A stretch of DNA of 64,000 nt, taken from Pomphorhynchus laevis. Lineage: Eukaryota; Acanthocephala; Palaeacanthocephala; Echinorhynchida; Pomphorhynchidae. The translations under genes were made by a program, and so were the position numbers. Shown piece after piece: positions 1-9,540 of the stretch. Numbering within the stretch: position 1 is the first letter of the stretch; every line of letters begins with the position of its first letter. Below the pieces are notes generated by a model, which saw only the letters and a program-made list of their open reading frames with translations, did not search any database and was not told the origin of the DNA. Location of the stretch: the NCBI GenBank assembly GCA_012934845.2, contig WNNJ02003588.1:60119-124118 (forward strand), read 5' to 3'.

Positions 1-78
1 AGATTTATTGGACACAATCTTTATTGAAATCTACACGAGAGACTTTACTCTGATAAAGTCTGAATATACATACATATA

Positions 79-1239
79 ATGGTCAAACAGAGGAAGACTA
101 CAAAGCGAGGTGATGCTGCCAAGTTCGTGGATTATCAGGTTCGGTGTTCAAGTGAAGATTGTCATGTGTGGACAAGTGTTTCAGTTCCCGGGGAAAAGAA
201 AACAGCTCTGTCTAATGCATCTTTCTACTGCGGGTACTGCTGCGCATCTTTGATAAATGATTTGAAGACGGAATCTACCCCCTTGGTTGTCGGTCAGTCG
301 AGTTGTAATTCTCTTGGACCCATATCAGCTCCACCAATTCCAAAAAGCATAAGTGCCGGTCAAAGTAAGGAAGTTCTTATTTCCAAATCTACTAAGAATG
401 TTGAAAATTCCAGTCATAGTGATGGAAGCTATTCTAACTCTATATATCCCTCCTCAAGTCTTAACTCTATATATCCCTCCTCAAGTCTTGCAAATAATCC
501 AATGAATATAGATTTAACTGTAGAGGGTGAGACTGTAGCCATGGATGTTCCAGTGCATTTACCTGATGTTACTAATGATGAAAATACATATTGTCAGGTT
601 TTGAATCATGGTCATATGTCTGATAATGGGACTGTCAAAAAGAAGGAACAAGCGTCAACGATAAGTCAACATACACTATCCGCAGTGTCACGTGACAGTC
701 TCGAATTGCAAATTGGTAATAATAGGAAACACACCGCTGATCGATGTAGATCTGTTATTCTGGCCAATGTAAGAGAATCTTTATTTGAGAACGCACAAGT
801 ACGTCTTAACGAGGACGTCCAGAGTGTGAGATTTATATTGACGCAGGTACTTGGTTCTTGCAATGTGGATATTGTCAAACGTGTTAAACTCGTTGCATTA
901 TTTCGACTGGGTAAGCGTGATACACTTAGTAATAGGCCGCGTTTACTCAAGGCCGTATTTAGAGAGCAGTCACATGCTGAGTTAATTCTTCGGAATTCAT
1001 ATCGTTTAAAAGGATCCCACGTTAGTCTCTTAAAAGATCTTGACGCTCTTCAAAGGGAGAAATTGTCTCAAGCTAAGAAAGAACTTGCATCTCGTGTTGC
1101 ACTTGGTGAGAGCAATCTATGTGTGCAAAATTTTCAAGTAGTGAGGCGACGCATTCGAATCAGTTGGTCCCCATTAGATGTATCGCCTCTCATGAATGTG
1201 GAGGGTTTTGGCAAGGTCTTACAGCATATAAGTGCCTAG
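79..1239 (+). CDS. LINE-A ORF1 protein, CxxC-finger nucleic-acid-binding protein
   Basis: This 386-residue ORF begins at the first ATG after the 5' UTR. Residues about 22-58 form a Cys/His cluster (RCSSEDCHVW, then FYCGYCC), reading as a treble-clef or PHD-like finger. A Ser/Asn-rich linker (about 60-220) follows. Residues about 225-375 contain a conserved block (FRLGKRDTLSNRPRLLKAVF, then NLCVQNFQVVRR) of the kind found in CR1-type ORF1 proteins. By family analogy it should coat LINE RNA and act as a chaperone in the RNP. The reading frame is whole. It overlaps the frame of ORF2 at its end, so ORF2 is probably translated by reinitiation or from a start close to the stop. Confidence 0.82.
   Translation: MVKQRKTTKRGDAAKFVDYQVRCSSEDCHVWTSVSVPGEKKTALSNASFYCGYCCASLINDLKTESTPLVVGQSSCNSLGPISAPPIPKSISAGQSKEVLISKSTKNVENSSHSDGSYSNSIYPSSSLNSIYPSSSLANNPMNIDLTVEGETVAMDVPVHLPDVTNDENTYCQVLNHGHMSDNGTVKKKEQASTISQHTLSAVSRDSLELQIGNNRKHTADRCRSVILANVRESLFENAQVRLNEDVQSVRFILTQVLGSCNVDIVKRVKLVALFRLGKRDTLSNRPRLLKAVFREQSHAELILRNSYRLKGSHVSLLKDLDALQREKLSQAKKELASRVALGESNLCVQNFQVVRRRIRISWSPLDVSPLMNVEGFGKVLQHISA
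436..489 (+). repeat. 27-bp in-frame tandem duplication inside LINE-A ORF1
   Basis: Two perfect 27-bp copies (436-462 and 463-489) encode the repeated peptide NSIYPSSSL. They lie in the low-complexity linker, keep the frame, and look like slippage. Confidence 0.9.
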
Positions 1240-2312
1240 CTGATTTGGGATCTGAAGTGTGTCAGATTGCTAGAGATGATATTATTACTCGCACTGGTGT
1301 GAATAAAAGTCATAGTATATTTTATTGTAATGTTCGGAGCTTGTTACAGAAAGTCGATGAGCTAAAGTTTAGGATCGAGTCTGTTAATCCAATTATAGTT
1401 GGTATTACAGAATCTTGGCTTAATTGTGATGTATCCGATGCTGAGGTATCCATCCCAGGCTATTCTTTGTTCCGTAGTGATCGGATAGGGGGTAGGGGTG
1501 GTGGCGTAGCTCTCTTTATGAGAGACAAAGTTAAGGTGCGCGTTTTGAGTAAGTCGTCTATTGATAGAGTTGAGAGTTTGTGGTGTCAGGTGAAGTTTGA
1601 TAACAGCTCACCCATCATACTGGGTCTTGTGTATCGTGCTCCTAAGGCAATATCTAAGAAACTCATTGAAGAGATAGAGTTGTATACGCGAGGAGATTGT
1701 GATACTGTGATAATTGGGGATCTGAATATGCCAGATGTTGAATGGACTTCGAATACGGTTCTTCCTACTTGTGATAGTGAATCTTGTGACCTTATGGAGT
1801 GTTTTGCTTATTGTGGTCTTGCTCAATTTGTTGATTTACATACTCGCTTTTCAAGTTGTAGTTCTTCCCTTCTTGATCTTTGCCTATCGACAAACAGTCA
1901 ATTAATCAGTAGTATCCAATATGATTCTCCTGTTGGTTTGTCTGATCACTGTGTAGTTAAAGTTTTGCTAAATTTACAAATGAGGGTGTTTCATCATGCT
2001 CGGTACAAACGTCAGATTAATGTTTTTCGGGCGAACTATGATGCTATTACATCAAAGCTGCATAGAGTAAGTTGGCCTGATCCGGCTGTTGTCGGAGTTG
2101 ACGAGGCCTGGGATCATTTTCGCGTGACGCTTTATTCTCTAATGGTAAAATTCTCACCTTTGAAGTCTAAGACTAGTCGGAAAAGCGCTCGTTGGTTTGA
2201 TACTGAGCTGGCTACTGCGATGAAGGCTCGTGACTTCAGTTTCAAATGCTTTAAGGGTGGGTTTGTGAATATGGTGGTTATAAGCAGGCGAGAAATTTCT
2301 TCAATTCTTTAA
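1119..2312 (+). CDS. LINE-A ORF2, endonuclease part
   Basis: The frame is open from 1119, but the ATG there lies inside ORF1; the domain itself begins near 1310 with FYCNVRSLL. It is an APE-type endonuclease that nicks target DNA to prime reverse transcription. Visible signature residues are the N of CNVRS, E of ITESWL, D/N of GDLNMPDVEW and the SDH of LSDHC near 1945. The frame ends at 2312, but homology to the rest of ORF2 leaves this frame near 2260 and continues in the next one (see the RT part). One base inserted or lost in the G/T-rich stretch about 2255-2266 would explain this. The two parts would otherwise make a protein of about 1000 residues, normal for the family. Confidence 0.85.
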   Translation: MCAKFSSSEATHSNQLVPIRCIASHECGGFWQGLTAYKCLADLGSEVCQIARDDIITRTGVNKSHSIFYCNVRSLLQKVDELKFRIESVNPIIVGITESWLNCDVSDAEVSIPGYSLFRSDRIGGRGGGVALFMRDKVKVRVLSKSSIDRVESLWCQVKFDNSSPIILGLVYRAPKAISKKLIEEIELYTRGDCDTVIIGDLNMPDVEWTSNTVLPTCDSESCDLMECFAYCGLAQFVDLHTRFSSCSSSLLDLCLSTNSQLISSIQYDSPVGLSDHCVVKVLLNLQMRVFHHARYKRQINVFRANYDAITSKLHRVSWPDPAVVGVDEAWDHFRVTLYSLMVKFSPLKSKTSRKSARWFDTELATAMKARDFSFKCFKGGFVNMVVISRREISSIL

Positions 2313-4108
2313 AGCGACATAAGCGCTATTTATTTGAAAATGGTCTAGCTCATAGTTGTAGACATGATCCCAAAGCTCTCTTTCTATATGTGAATAGTAG
2401 TAGGAACGCTAATAAAACAATTGGCCAATATTTTGATAGCGTTATTGAAGACGACCTTGCTGAGATGTTCTCAAGGCATTTTTACTTGTACAAAGAGACT
2501 ACAAACGAGTATTCTGAACCTATCCAAAACAGTGAAACGATAAGAGGTGCTAGTGTTTCATATCCTAGTTTAGACATAGCTAATTTGATAACTCCCGAGA
2601 AAGTTTTAGCTGAACTGCATCGTCTTAAAGAGACAAACTCCAAAGGTGCTGATTTGTTACCTTCGATATATCTTCGTCGAATAGCAGACTCAATATATAC
2701 ACCACTTTGTAACATATTTCGACAATCTATTATTGATACGAATCTTCCAAAAGAGTGGAAACAATCGATCATTCACCCCATCTTCAAAAAGGGTGATAGA
2801 TCTTCAGTAGACAATTATAGACCAGTAAGTATTACTTGCTTATGTTGTAGAATGTTAGAGCGAATTATACATGGTTATATGGTCAAGTTTTATAGTGAGA
2901 ATAATGTAATAGCTTCTGAGCAACATGGTTTCCGTAAGGGTTATTCGACAGTTACTAATCTACTCGCTGCCCATCTTGATTGGTCAGCTAATAAAGCCGT
3001 ATCAATTGCTACTGACATCATATTCTTCGATTTCTCTAAGGCATTTGACAGAGTAGACCATAGACTCCTCCTAAATAAACTAGAGAAAAGTGGCATTCCA
3101 TTCTTGCTTGTTAGATGGATTGAATCGTTTTTAAGCAATCGTAGTTATTGTGTGCATGTAGATAATTTTTACTCTTCTTCGCGGCCATGTAATATAGGGG
3201 TGCCTCAAGGTTCAGTATTGGGTCCATTGTTATTTAGTGTCTACATCAACGATATCCCGGAATTTATTGATTCTCGGATGCTTTTATATGCAGACGATTT
3301 GAAAATCTGGCGGGCAATTCGTTCACCCAATGATATAGTCAAACTGCAACGGGATATCGATGAAGTCGAAAATTGGGCTCTGCTCAATAGGTTGATTGTA
3401 AATATATCAAAATGCAAACATTTACGTGTTCGTGGCGGAAATGCTCAATCTTTAGTTAATTATAGCTTTCAAAGCAGTGATATAGAACGAGTGAACAAAT
3501 ATAAGGACTTGGGAGTGTGGATAAACAGTGATTTGAGTACCGTCACACATACTGAACATGCTTGTTCAAATGCGTTGGGGATAATCGGTCAACTTCGACG
3601 CACTTTCATTGCACTTAATCAATTTGCCCTACGTCCGCTAATCTTTGCTCATGTGTTGAGCCGTCTTCTATATGCTGCGCCGTGTGTGTATCCCCAAAAT
3701 TCAAAAGAACATATTAGTTCAGAGAGGGTACTTCATAGAGCTACCAAGCTAGCACCGCAACTGAAATTTTTGTCGTACCCTGATCGATTAAAAGCACTTA
3801 GACTTGAGACTGTCACGTGGACCCGCCGGTACATCGATATGAGTATGGTCTGGCAAATTCTTAATGATTTGGATCATCCACTTCGAGATTGTCTTCATTT
3901 GCGCTCATCCAATATCCTCCGAGGTCATGGTTTAACCCTGCGACGTGAAAGGATAAGAAAATCACGAGCTGTCCAATTTGATCGGCGAGTTGTATCTCTG
4001 TGGAATAGGCTTGGAGAGTCAACAGTGTGCAGTAGCAATATCAACGAATTCAAAAAGAAATTACGGATGGAGAATGCCATGGGGAAAGCTGCTTTTCCGT
4101 ATTTGTGA
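2261..4108 (+). CDS. LINE-A ORF2, reverse transcriptase part
   Basis: The frame is open from about 2261 (first ATG-like start used by gene callers at 2390) to the stop at 4108. RT motifs appear in order: KKGDRSSVDNYRPVS near 2790, HGFRKGYST near 2925, motif A FFDFSKAFDRVDH near 3025, motif B GVPQGSVLGP near 3197, and motif C LYADDLKIW near 3283 with the catalytic Asp pair. The C-terminal part ends with the conserved VSLWNRLGE block near 3990. It copies LINE RNA into DNA at the nicked target. All catalytic residues are present; the only defect is the upstream frameshift. Confidence 0.9.
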   Translation, partial: VCEYGGYKQARNFFNSLKRHKRYLFENGLAHSCRHDPKALFLYVNSSRNANKTIGQYFDSVIEDDLAEMFSRHFYLYKETTNEYSEPIQNSETIRGASVSYPSLDIANLITPEKVLAELHRLKETNSKGADLLPSIYLRRIADSIYTPLCNIFRQSIIDTNLPKEWKQSIIHPIFKKGDRSSVDNYRPVSITCLCCRMLERIIHGYMVKFYSENNVIASEQHGFRKGYSTVTNLLAAHLDWSANKAVSIATDIIFFDFSKAFDRVDHRLLLNKLEKSGIPFLLVRWIESFLSNRSYCVHVDNFYSSSRPCNIGVPQGSVLGPLLFSVYINDIPEFIDSRMLLYADDLKIWRAIRSPNDIVKLQRDIDEVENWALLNRLIVNISKCKHLRVRGGNAQSLVNYSFQSSDIERVNKYKDLGVWINSDLSTVTHTEHACSNALGIIGQLRRTFIALNQFALRPLIFAHVLSRLLYAAPCVYPQNSKEHISSERVLHRATKLAPQLKFLSYPDRLKALRLETVTWTRRYIDMSMVWQILNDLDHPLRDCLHLRSSNILRGHGLTLRRERIRKSRAVQFDRRVVSLWNRLGESTVCSSNINEFKKKLRMENAMGKAAFPYL

Positions 4109-4183
4109 TACTTTTATTATATTTTCTTTTTTTCTGCAGTGAACCAGCCAATTAAGTCCATGCTTTTATGTGCTGTTGAAACA

Positions 4184-4203
4184 TTAATAATAATAATAAT
4201 AAT
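4184..4203 (+). repeat. LINE-A 3' tail, TAA repeat
   Basis: About six TAA units end the 3' UTR. Such trinucleotide tails mark the 3' end of the retrotransposed copy and fix its boundary. Confidence 0.85.
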
Positions 4204-4206
4204 TTG

Positions 4207-4394
4207 CTACTACACCAATGAACGAGTACAGTGACAATGATAATCTTATCAATAACGGAAATTTGGATAGTGGAAACCTACAATGATCGCACAGTCAATC
4301 CGATATCAATTCAAGCTTCTCAGCAACTCTTACTAATCCAGATGTATTTACTGATCCAATCAATGTTTATTCACCTAAGCGCTCTACATATGTT
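4207..4394 (+). mobile_element. LINE-A copy 2, 5' piece (ORF1 linker)
   Basis: This Asn/Ser-rich stretch continues after the LTR element into recognisable ORF1 sequence at 8334 onward. The 5-bp word ATGTT at 4390-4394 recurs at 8334-8338, so the two sides were contiguous before the LTR insertion. The start of this LINE is missing, perhaps displaced by copy 1. Confidence 0.6.
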
Positions 4395-4492
4395 TGTGAT
4401 AACCAGAGAGAATAAATGGCTTTTATTCACGAATCTACAAATAGTAGGTAAAGTTAAATATAAATGATAAAGTAATTAAATGTGATACCACA
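4395..4492 (-). repeat. 3' LTR of the gypsy element
   Basis: This 98-bp repeat is identical to the copy at 8236-8333. LTRs this short are unusual for Ty3/gypsy. The sequence GGGATGAA next to it, on the element strand, is the only purine-rich candidate for the plus-strand primer. Confidence 0.93.
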
Positions 4493-4493
4493 T

Positions 4494-5690
4494 TCATCCC
4501 ATGTGATAGTTTTGGAAGTATGCAGGACTTCTTTGACTTCTTGTACTTCGTCGGTAGAATTCTCTAGTTGTCACGGGATGATGGTTTGCCTCAGGAATTG
4601 ATGTCCTCTTTGAACTCAAGTTCATATCGATATTGTCAGTGGCATCATATTGCTTTCCGTTATTGTTATCATCTTCATAGTCTGGCTGGTTCCTATCGAA
4701 GCTATCTTGACAGTCGTCATCCCCGTCCCTTGACAATCCCGAACTACGAATATCCGAACTGTCTGGATCCTTGTAAATGGAGGTTTCTGAAGGATAACGA
4801 GATAGGTGTCGAGTTGAAATATTTGCTTCTTTCCCAGATGGAAGTTCGATATGAGCCGTGTTTGGATTCGCGTTTATCAGTTTAGCTTTGAGCAATTTAT
4901 CGTCGTATTTGTCGTGTTTGTAGAAGTTTCGCACGAATACAGATCCGGGACGACGGAGCCATTCTGGTAAATTGAATTTAATTAATGGGCGTCTAGAGAA
5001 GTTGAAGATTCGATCATGAGGTGTCGAGCCAGTTGAGGTGCATAATAGTCCTCGAATAGATTGAAGGCTTTCAGCGAGGACCGTTTCCCAAGCAGCAACC
5101 GGACGATTGTAGTCTCTAAGCCGCAAAAGTACAGCGCTCCATAATATACCGTTATAGCGTTCGATCTGTCCGTTGCCTAACGGATTGTACGGAGAAGAGT
5201 GACTTGCTACCGTGCCAATACTCTCCAGATAATCAGAGAATTCTTTCGACATGAAGGATGACCCGCGATCGGAATGTACAAATTCAGGTGGACCAAATAT
5301 TGTCACTATACCACGCAGGCAATTTATCACTGTTTGAGCGGACATATCACGGCATGCAAATCCAAAGGGATAACGAGAATATTCATCGACGGCTGTAAGC
5401 AAATATTTCTTGCCTGATGAACTGGGCAAAGGACCTTTGAAGTCAAGTGAAATTCTTTCGAAAGTTCGTGTCGCTCTGATGAGGGCAGTTTTTGGAGACT
5501 TGAAGAAATTTGGTTTCAACAACGAACAGGTAACGCAATGAGATACAACATAACGAACGTCTTCAGTGCTATATGGAAGTTGATTCGATTGAACGAAGTG
5601 ATACAAACGATTGACTCCTGGGTGGCAAAGCGTAGCGTGAAGTTCATAAAGAAGCTTGAGATCTTTCTGTTTGTTAAAGTAACCGCAACT
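4494..5690 (-). CDS. Integrase region of the gypsy element
   Basis: An HHCC zinc domain (HATLCHPGVNRLYHF, then CVTCSLLKPNF) is followed by the DDE core (ISLDFKGPLPSS, VHSDRGSSFMS, PLGNGQIERYNG). The C-terminal tail is acidic and runs almost into the 3' LTR. Confidence 0.9.
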   Translation of the reverse strand, partial: SCGYFNKQKDLKLLYELHATLCHPGVNRLYHFVQSNQLPYSTEDVRYVVSHCVTCSLLKPNFFKSPKTALIRATRTFERISLDFKGPLPSSSGKKYLLTAVDEYSRYPFGFACRDMSAQTVINCLRGIVTIFGPPEFVHSDRGSSFMSKEFSDYLESIGTVASHSSPYNPLGNGQIERYNGILWSAVLLRLRDYNRPVAAWETVLAESLQSIRGLLCTSTGSTPHDRIFNFSRRPLIKFNLPEWLRRPGSVFVRNFYKHDKYDDKLLKAKLINANPNTAHIELPSGKEANISTRHLSRYPSETSIYKDPDSSDIRSSGLSRDGDDDCQDSFDRNQPDYEDDNNNGKQYDATDNIDMNLSSKRTSIPEANHHPVTTREFYRRSTRSQRSPAYFQNYHMG

Positions 5691-5699
5691 TGAAGCACA

Positions 5700-6984
5700 A
5701 ATATCCCTAGACATTGAGTCGGCCGCATAATTCAACTTTCCAGGCCGGTAAAGTATACAATATTTGAACTCAGATAGATCGAGACGCCATCTTTGCACTT
5801 TTTCATTTTTAATTTTACTCTTATGATTCCTGTTAAATATGAATGAAACTGACCTTTGATTCGTTAGAACATTGAAAGTTCGTCCAGACAAATAGTGCCT
5901 CCAGTATCGCAATGCTTCAACGATGGCAAGGGTCTCTCTCAATAGCGGAATGTCCAACGACACTCTTACTAAGTGTATGCGAATAAAATGCGACGGGTTT
6001 GTTATCCTGCGTTAATACAGCACCGATAGCATAAAGGGATGCGTCAGTCTCTACTGTAAATGTCTTATTGAAATCAATGGGTGTTAGAGTAGCTGAAATA
6101 ATACAATCACGAATTATCTCAAATGAGCGCTTTGCTGCAGGTGTAATAGGAAATATCGTGGTTTCAGCTAACGGACGAATCTGCGACGAAAAATTTTGAA
6201 TCCATTTGGAATAATGTGAGAAAAGGTCGACAATTCTTCGCAGTTGACGTTTATTTTGAGGTACCTGCAGTTCTCGCAAAGGTGAGACACGATTAGGATC
6301 AGGCCGTTTAATACCACTACCAACTTGATATCCCAGAATATTGATCATCGTTTTATTAATCATACATTTCGATTCATTTAGTGTTATTCGGTACCTAGAA
6401 GCAACTTCACGAAACTTGGCCAGATTTGTATCATGTTCTTGCTGTGTTTTGCCGCACACAATGATATCGTCGAGGTATGAATAGGTGCCGGTTAAGTTTT
6501 CTTTCTCTATGATCTCGTTGATTATTCGCTGGAAGGCGGCTACAGCATTCGTGAGTCCAAAAGGCATACGCTGAAATTGATAGAGTTGACCATCTGCCTC
6601 GAATGCGGTCAAGAATTTTTCGTTTGCTCGCAAAGGAACTTGATGGTAAGCACTTTTTAAATCGAGGGTGCTAAACACGTTATTAGACGATATGGTGTCG
6701 ATCAGGTCGTCAATTCGGGGCATGGGATAAGCGTCGAGGACCGTGAATCTATTTACGGTCTGCGAGTAATCTACTACTAGACGACGACGTCCTTCTCTGT
6801 TTACAATAAGAACTTGCGCACGCCACGGTGAGCGACTGCGCTCGATGATGCCTTCGGACAACATCCATTTTACTTCCGAAGCAATAAAGCGGCGATCTTC
6901 GATATTACGGCGCCGGGACGGAATTGCTGCAGGTTTCCAGTTTTTAAAATCGTCTGAAAATAACGACGGTATATCGATTTCCAT
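5700..6984 (-). CDS. Reverse transcriptase and RNase H region of the gypsy element
   Basis: RT motifs include FSTLDLKSAYHQVPL, FQRMPFGLTNA and the catalytic YLDDIIV. The RNase H part begins with VETDASLYAIGAVLTQ and runs on through the TNQRSVSFIF and DSMSR blocks. The order RT then RNase H then integrase is diagnostic of Ty3/gypsy. Confidence 0.9.
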
Positions 6985-7026
6985 GCTCGATAGTTGCCCA
7001 ATGGTTAATGTTTCTTGCTTAGCATT

Positions 7027-7490
7027 TCATCGAAGTCGAATGGAAACACTTGAATGCAAGCGCAGGAATGGATGACCAAGTATGAGATCGCGACAAAGAT
7101 GAGGCATGACGAAGCATTGAATGTCAGTATAGTTTCGGTCACAGTAAGATATCGGTAATACGCATCGTTCATTGCATACGGATGTAAATGATGAATTAGC
7201 CATGGAAATCCTAACACAACAAGATTCTGTAGGAATACCTAGTTTTCGAATAACTGATGAATCGACAAAGTTGGAAGAGCTCCCTGTATCGATAAGAGCA
7301 TCCAGCTGTTGTGTTCCAACGCGAACTTGTACCGTCATGTCGTCAAGTTTAGATGCATCACCATTTGCATTTTGACAGGATATGATATTAAGTGATTCAC
7401 AGTCGGACGCGTATGGTCGAGTACTACGATTGTATTTTCGTCGAGATCGAAGCAACTTAGTTCGACAAACTTTTTCGTAGTGTCCATGTT
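7027..7490 (-). CDS. Aspartic protease region of the gypsy element
   Basis: The active-site motif LIDTGSSSNF is present, with ILGHPFLRLH near the end as in retropepsins. It follows the knuckles of gag and precedes RT; the protease would process the polyprotein. Confidence 0.82.
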
Positions 7491-8213
7491 TTAAGCAGAA
7501 TGAACATTCAGCATCCCGGGCTGGACACGATTTCGTGTATGCATAACTCCACCACAAAAGTAGCACCTTTTCTTGTTGATCTTTTGAGCTACGGCAATAG
7601 ATTCTTCACTTTCAGAAATATCAGTATTTCCTTTTGAACCTTTGGTTTCCCTTAAGGCATTTACTGTGAATTTGGATATGTGTCGATATTCGTTTGATTG
7701 AGTTTGAGCTGCTTCAATCGTTCGAGCGACTTGATAAGCTTTCTCTTTGTCGATGTCATTAGTCTCGAGTATGCGTTGACGAATTTCGTTCGATTGTAAA
7801 CCCGTAATAAATGAATCGCAAATAAGAATATCGCGCAGCTCCTTAGCTTTCACATCTTTGAAGGTGCATTGTCGCGCAAGTGTTTCAAGACGATCCACAT
7901 AGTTAGATATCGATTCATCGAGAGTATGTCGTGCAGAACACAGTAGGTGTCGTTTGTAAACCGAATTTGTAGATTTTATGAATGCTTTGTCGAGGACATC
8001 CATTGCTGAATCATAATCCAGGCACTCGTCAATCTTGTCGAATAATTGAGCGGAAATTGAGATTTTCAGGAGATCAAGTTTTTCATCTTGTGAATCCATT
8101 TTGATGCGTTTGATAAATGTTTCGAAGCGATATCGCCAGTGACGCCATTCGCGTTCTGCTTCAGGACAGTCTGTCGTTAGTTTGAGTGTATCCGGCTTGA
8201 ACAGAGTATCCAT
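7490..8213 (-). CDS. gag region of the gypsy element
   Basis: The first ATG on the element strand is at 8213. The region reads as a capsid-like helical protein (EREWRHWRYRFETFI, then LARQCTFKDVKAKELRDILI), ending in a zinc-knuckle region (CYFCGG, then CSFCLKHGHYEKVC). In this family gag forms the particle that packages element RNA. Status is described in the whole-element entry. Confidence 0.8.
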
Positions 8214-8220
8214 CAAGACA

Positions 8221-8235
8221 ATTCGTGAATAAAAT
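8221..8235 (-). promoter_or_regulatory. Primer-binding region, apparently self-complementary to the LTR
   Basis: Directly after the 5' LTR, on the element strand, lies TTTTATTCACGAAT. The LTR itself holds the exact 14-base reverse complement, ATTCGTGAATAAAA, at the likely RNA 5' end. No tRNA-like TGG primer site is visible. This is the arrangement of the Tf1/sushi self-priming group, where the 5' end of the RNA folds back to prime. The complementarity is seen; the mechanism is inferred. Confidence 0.6.
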
Positions 8236-8333
8236 TGTGATAACCAGAGAGAATAAATGGCTTTTATTCACGAATCTACAAATAGTAGGTAAAGTTAAAT
8301 ATAAATGATAAAGTAATTAAATGTGATACCACA
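8236..8333 (-). repeat. 5' LTR of the gypsy element
   Basis: It is identical to the LTR at 4395-4492. On the element strand it holds a TATA-like run (TTTATATTTAAC) followed roughly 25-30 bases later by ATTCGTGAATAAAA, a plausible transcription start. The following base 8334 begins the target duplication ATGTT. Confidence 0.93.
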
Positions 8334-9540
8334 ATGTTAACAGTCTGGGTCAGTCAGATGAAGTGTCTCTTAATCACAAAGATTCAAATCAATTCGAGTC
8401 ATTAGCAAATGTTATACCTGATGCATGCCAAATAACTGGAGTCATTGATATATCTCCACATATCTTGATTGAAAATTAGTGATTTCCTCTGAGCAGCACT
8501 TTTCCCGCGTACGCAAATATCATGGTCCTTCTCGCGCTATCGTTTTCACTAATATACCTGAATCTATGTCGGTCAACATACAACATAGATTAGATGACGA
8601 CTTATCCAAAGTTCGTGCGAAGAGGTAACATCCAAAATTAAACTATTAGCTTTGTTTCGAATTAATAAAAAGCAGAATAATCATCCTAGATTATTAAAAG
8701 CAATTTTAACCGACGCAGCGGCTTCCAAATCTATTTTGAGCAACTCCGATCATCTTAAAGGTTCTCCCGTTAGATTACTAAATGATCTTGACAAGTTTGA
8801 ACGTGAACGTCTTCGGGAGGTTAGACAATTATTGAGATCGCACTTAGATGCAGGAGAAACAAACTTAAGAATTCGGAATTTTCAAATTGTGCGACAAGGG
8901 ACGCTTGAATTGAACTCCGCTGTATGTGGATTAGATTTAGCTCCTCTCGTCGCTTCTAGCTTATCCAACAGACCCATTACAAATACATGTGATTACTTAG
9001 ATGACATTATTTATCATCAATCACCGTTGTGGTCTGCTTTGGCGAAATCCAATAGTGCTAACAGTAAGGGAAATAACACATGTGCTTCAATAGGCTCTAG
9101 TTCTGTGATCTTGTATACTAACGCACGCAGTTTTCTTAATAAAATTCACGAATTGAAGCAACGTATTCAATATTCCCAGCTCTTGTTAATCGCAATAACA
9201 GAAAGCTGGCTTCACTCCGATATATCTGATCAAGAGATTGAAATAGATAATTATTATTCTTATCGTGTCGATAGAACCGGAAAGAGAGGAGGTGGGATAA
9301 TTTTATATTTACATAATAGTGTAGCGTTTATAACCTTAAGTGCCAAGTCTGAAGGTGGTACAGAAACACTATGGGGCGATATATTACTGTCCGGTCATGT
9401 GTTAGTTACTATTGTCTTATATATCGTAGTCCAAGAATGTATGTTTGTTCCATAGTTGATACATTATTAAAATTTGAATCCCGTAGTAATGTGGTAGTAG
9501 TGGGTGATCTAAATATGCCTTCTATAGACTGGACTAACTA
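8334..9540 (+). mobile_element. LINE-A copy 2, middle piece: ORF1 C-terminus and start of ORF2
   Basis: The frame 8652-9455 reads ORF1 C-terminal sequence (LLKAILTDAAASKSILSNSD, then NLRIRNFQIVRQ) fused in one frame to the APE start (LYTNARSFLNKIHELK, IAITESWLHSDIS). The fusion shows that the stop between ORF1 and ORF2 has been lost or bypassed. Beyond 9455 the endonuclease continues in another frame (VVVVGDLNMPSIDWTN, about 9496-9537) and is then cut off by LINE-B1. The copy is dead and clearly diverged from copy 1, so it is older. Confidence 0.8.

Larger units (their letters stand above)
1..4203 (+). mobile_element. LINE-A copy 1, nearly intact CR1/Jockey-like non-LTR retrotransposon
   Basis: The element has ORF1 (79-1239), then ORF2 with an APE-type endonuclease and a reverse transcriptase (about 1240-4108), a short 3' UTR and an AAT/TAA-repeat tail at 4184-4203. 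The order ORF1, APE, RT and a simple-repeat tail is that of the CR1/Jockey group. The 5' UTR may begin before the window, so the true start is unknown. I see a single frameshift in ORF2 near 2260 and no other lesion, so this is a young copy. The second LINE-A copy starts only a few bases after the tail, so this copy may have inserted into it. Confidence 0.9.
4395..8333 (-). mobile_element. Compact Ty3/gypsy-type LTR retrotransposon, young insertion
   Basis: Two identical 98-bp direct repeats that start TG and end CA bound a 3.9-kb element on the minus strand, flanked by the target duplication ATGTT. The order of parts is gag, protease, RT, RNase H, integrase, which is the Ty3/gypsy order; no envelope gene is seen. 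Leader and trailer are minimal: gag starts about 22 bases after the 5' LTR and the integrase stop nearly touches the 3' LTR. Identical LTRs argue for a recent insertion. The coding part shows about two or three frame interruptions, some of which could be the frameshifts the family uses. It sits inside LINE-A copy 2. Confidence 0.93.

Noticed and set aside
666-950. Minus-strand ORFs inside LINE-A ORF1 and ORF2 (also 1608-1826, 2482-2772)
   Set aside because: They are antisense shadows of the LINE coding frames, without any motif.
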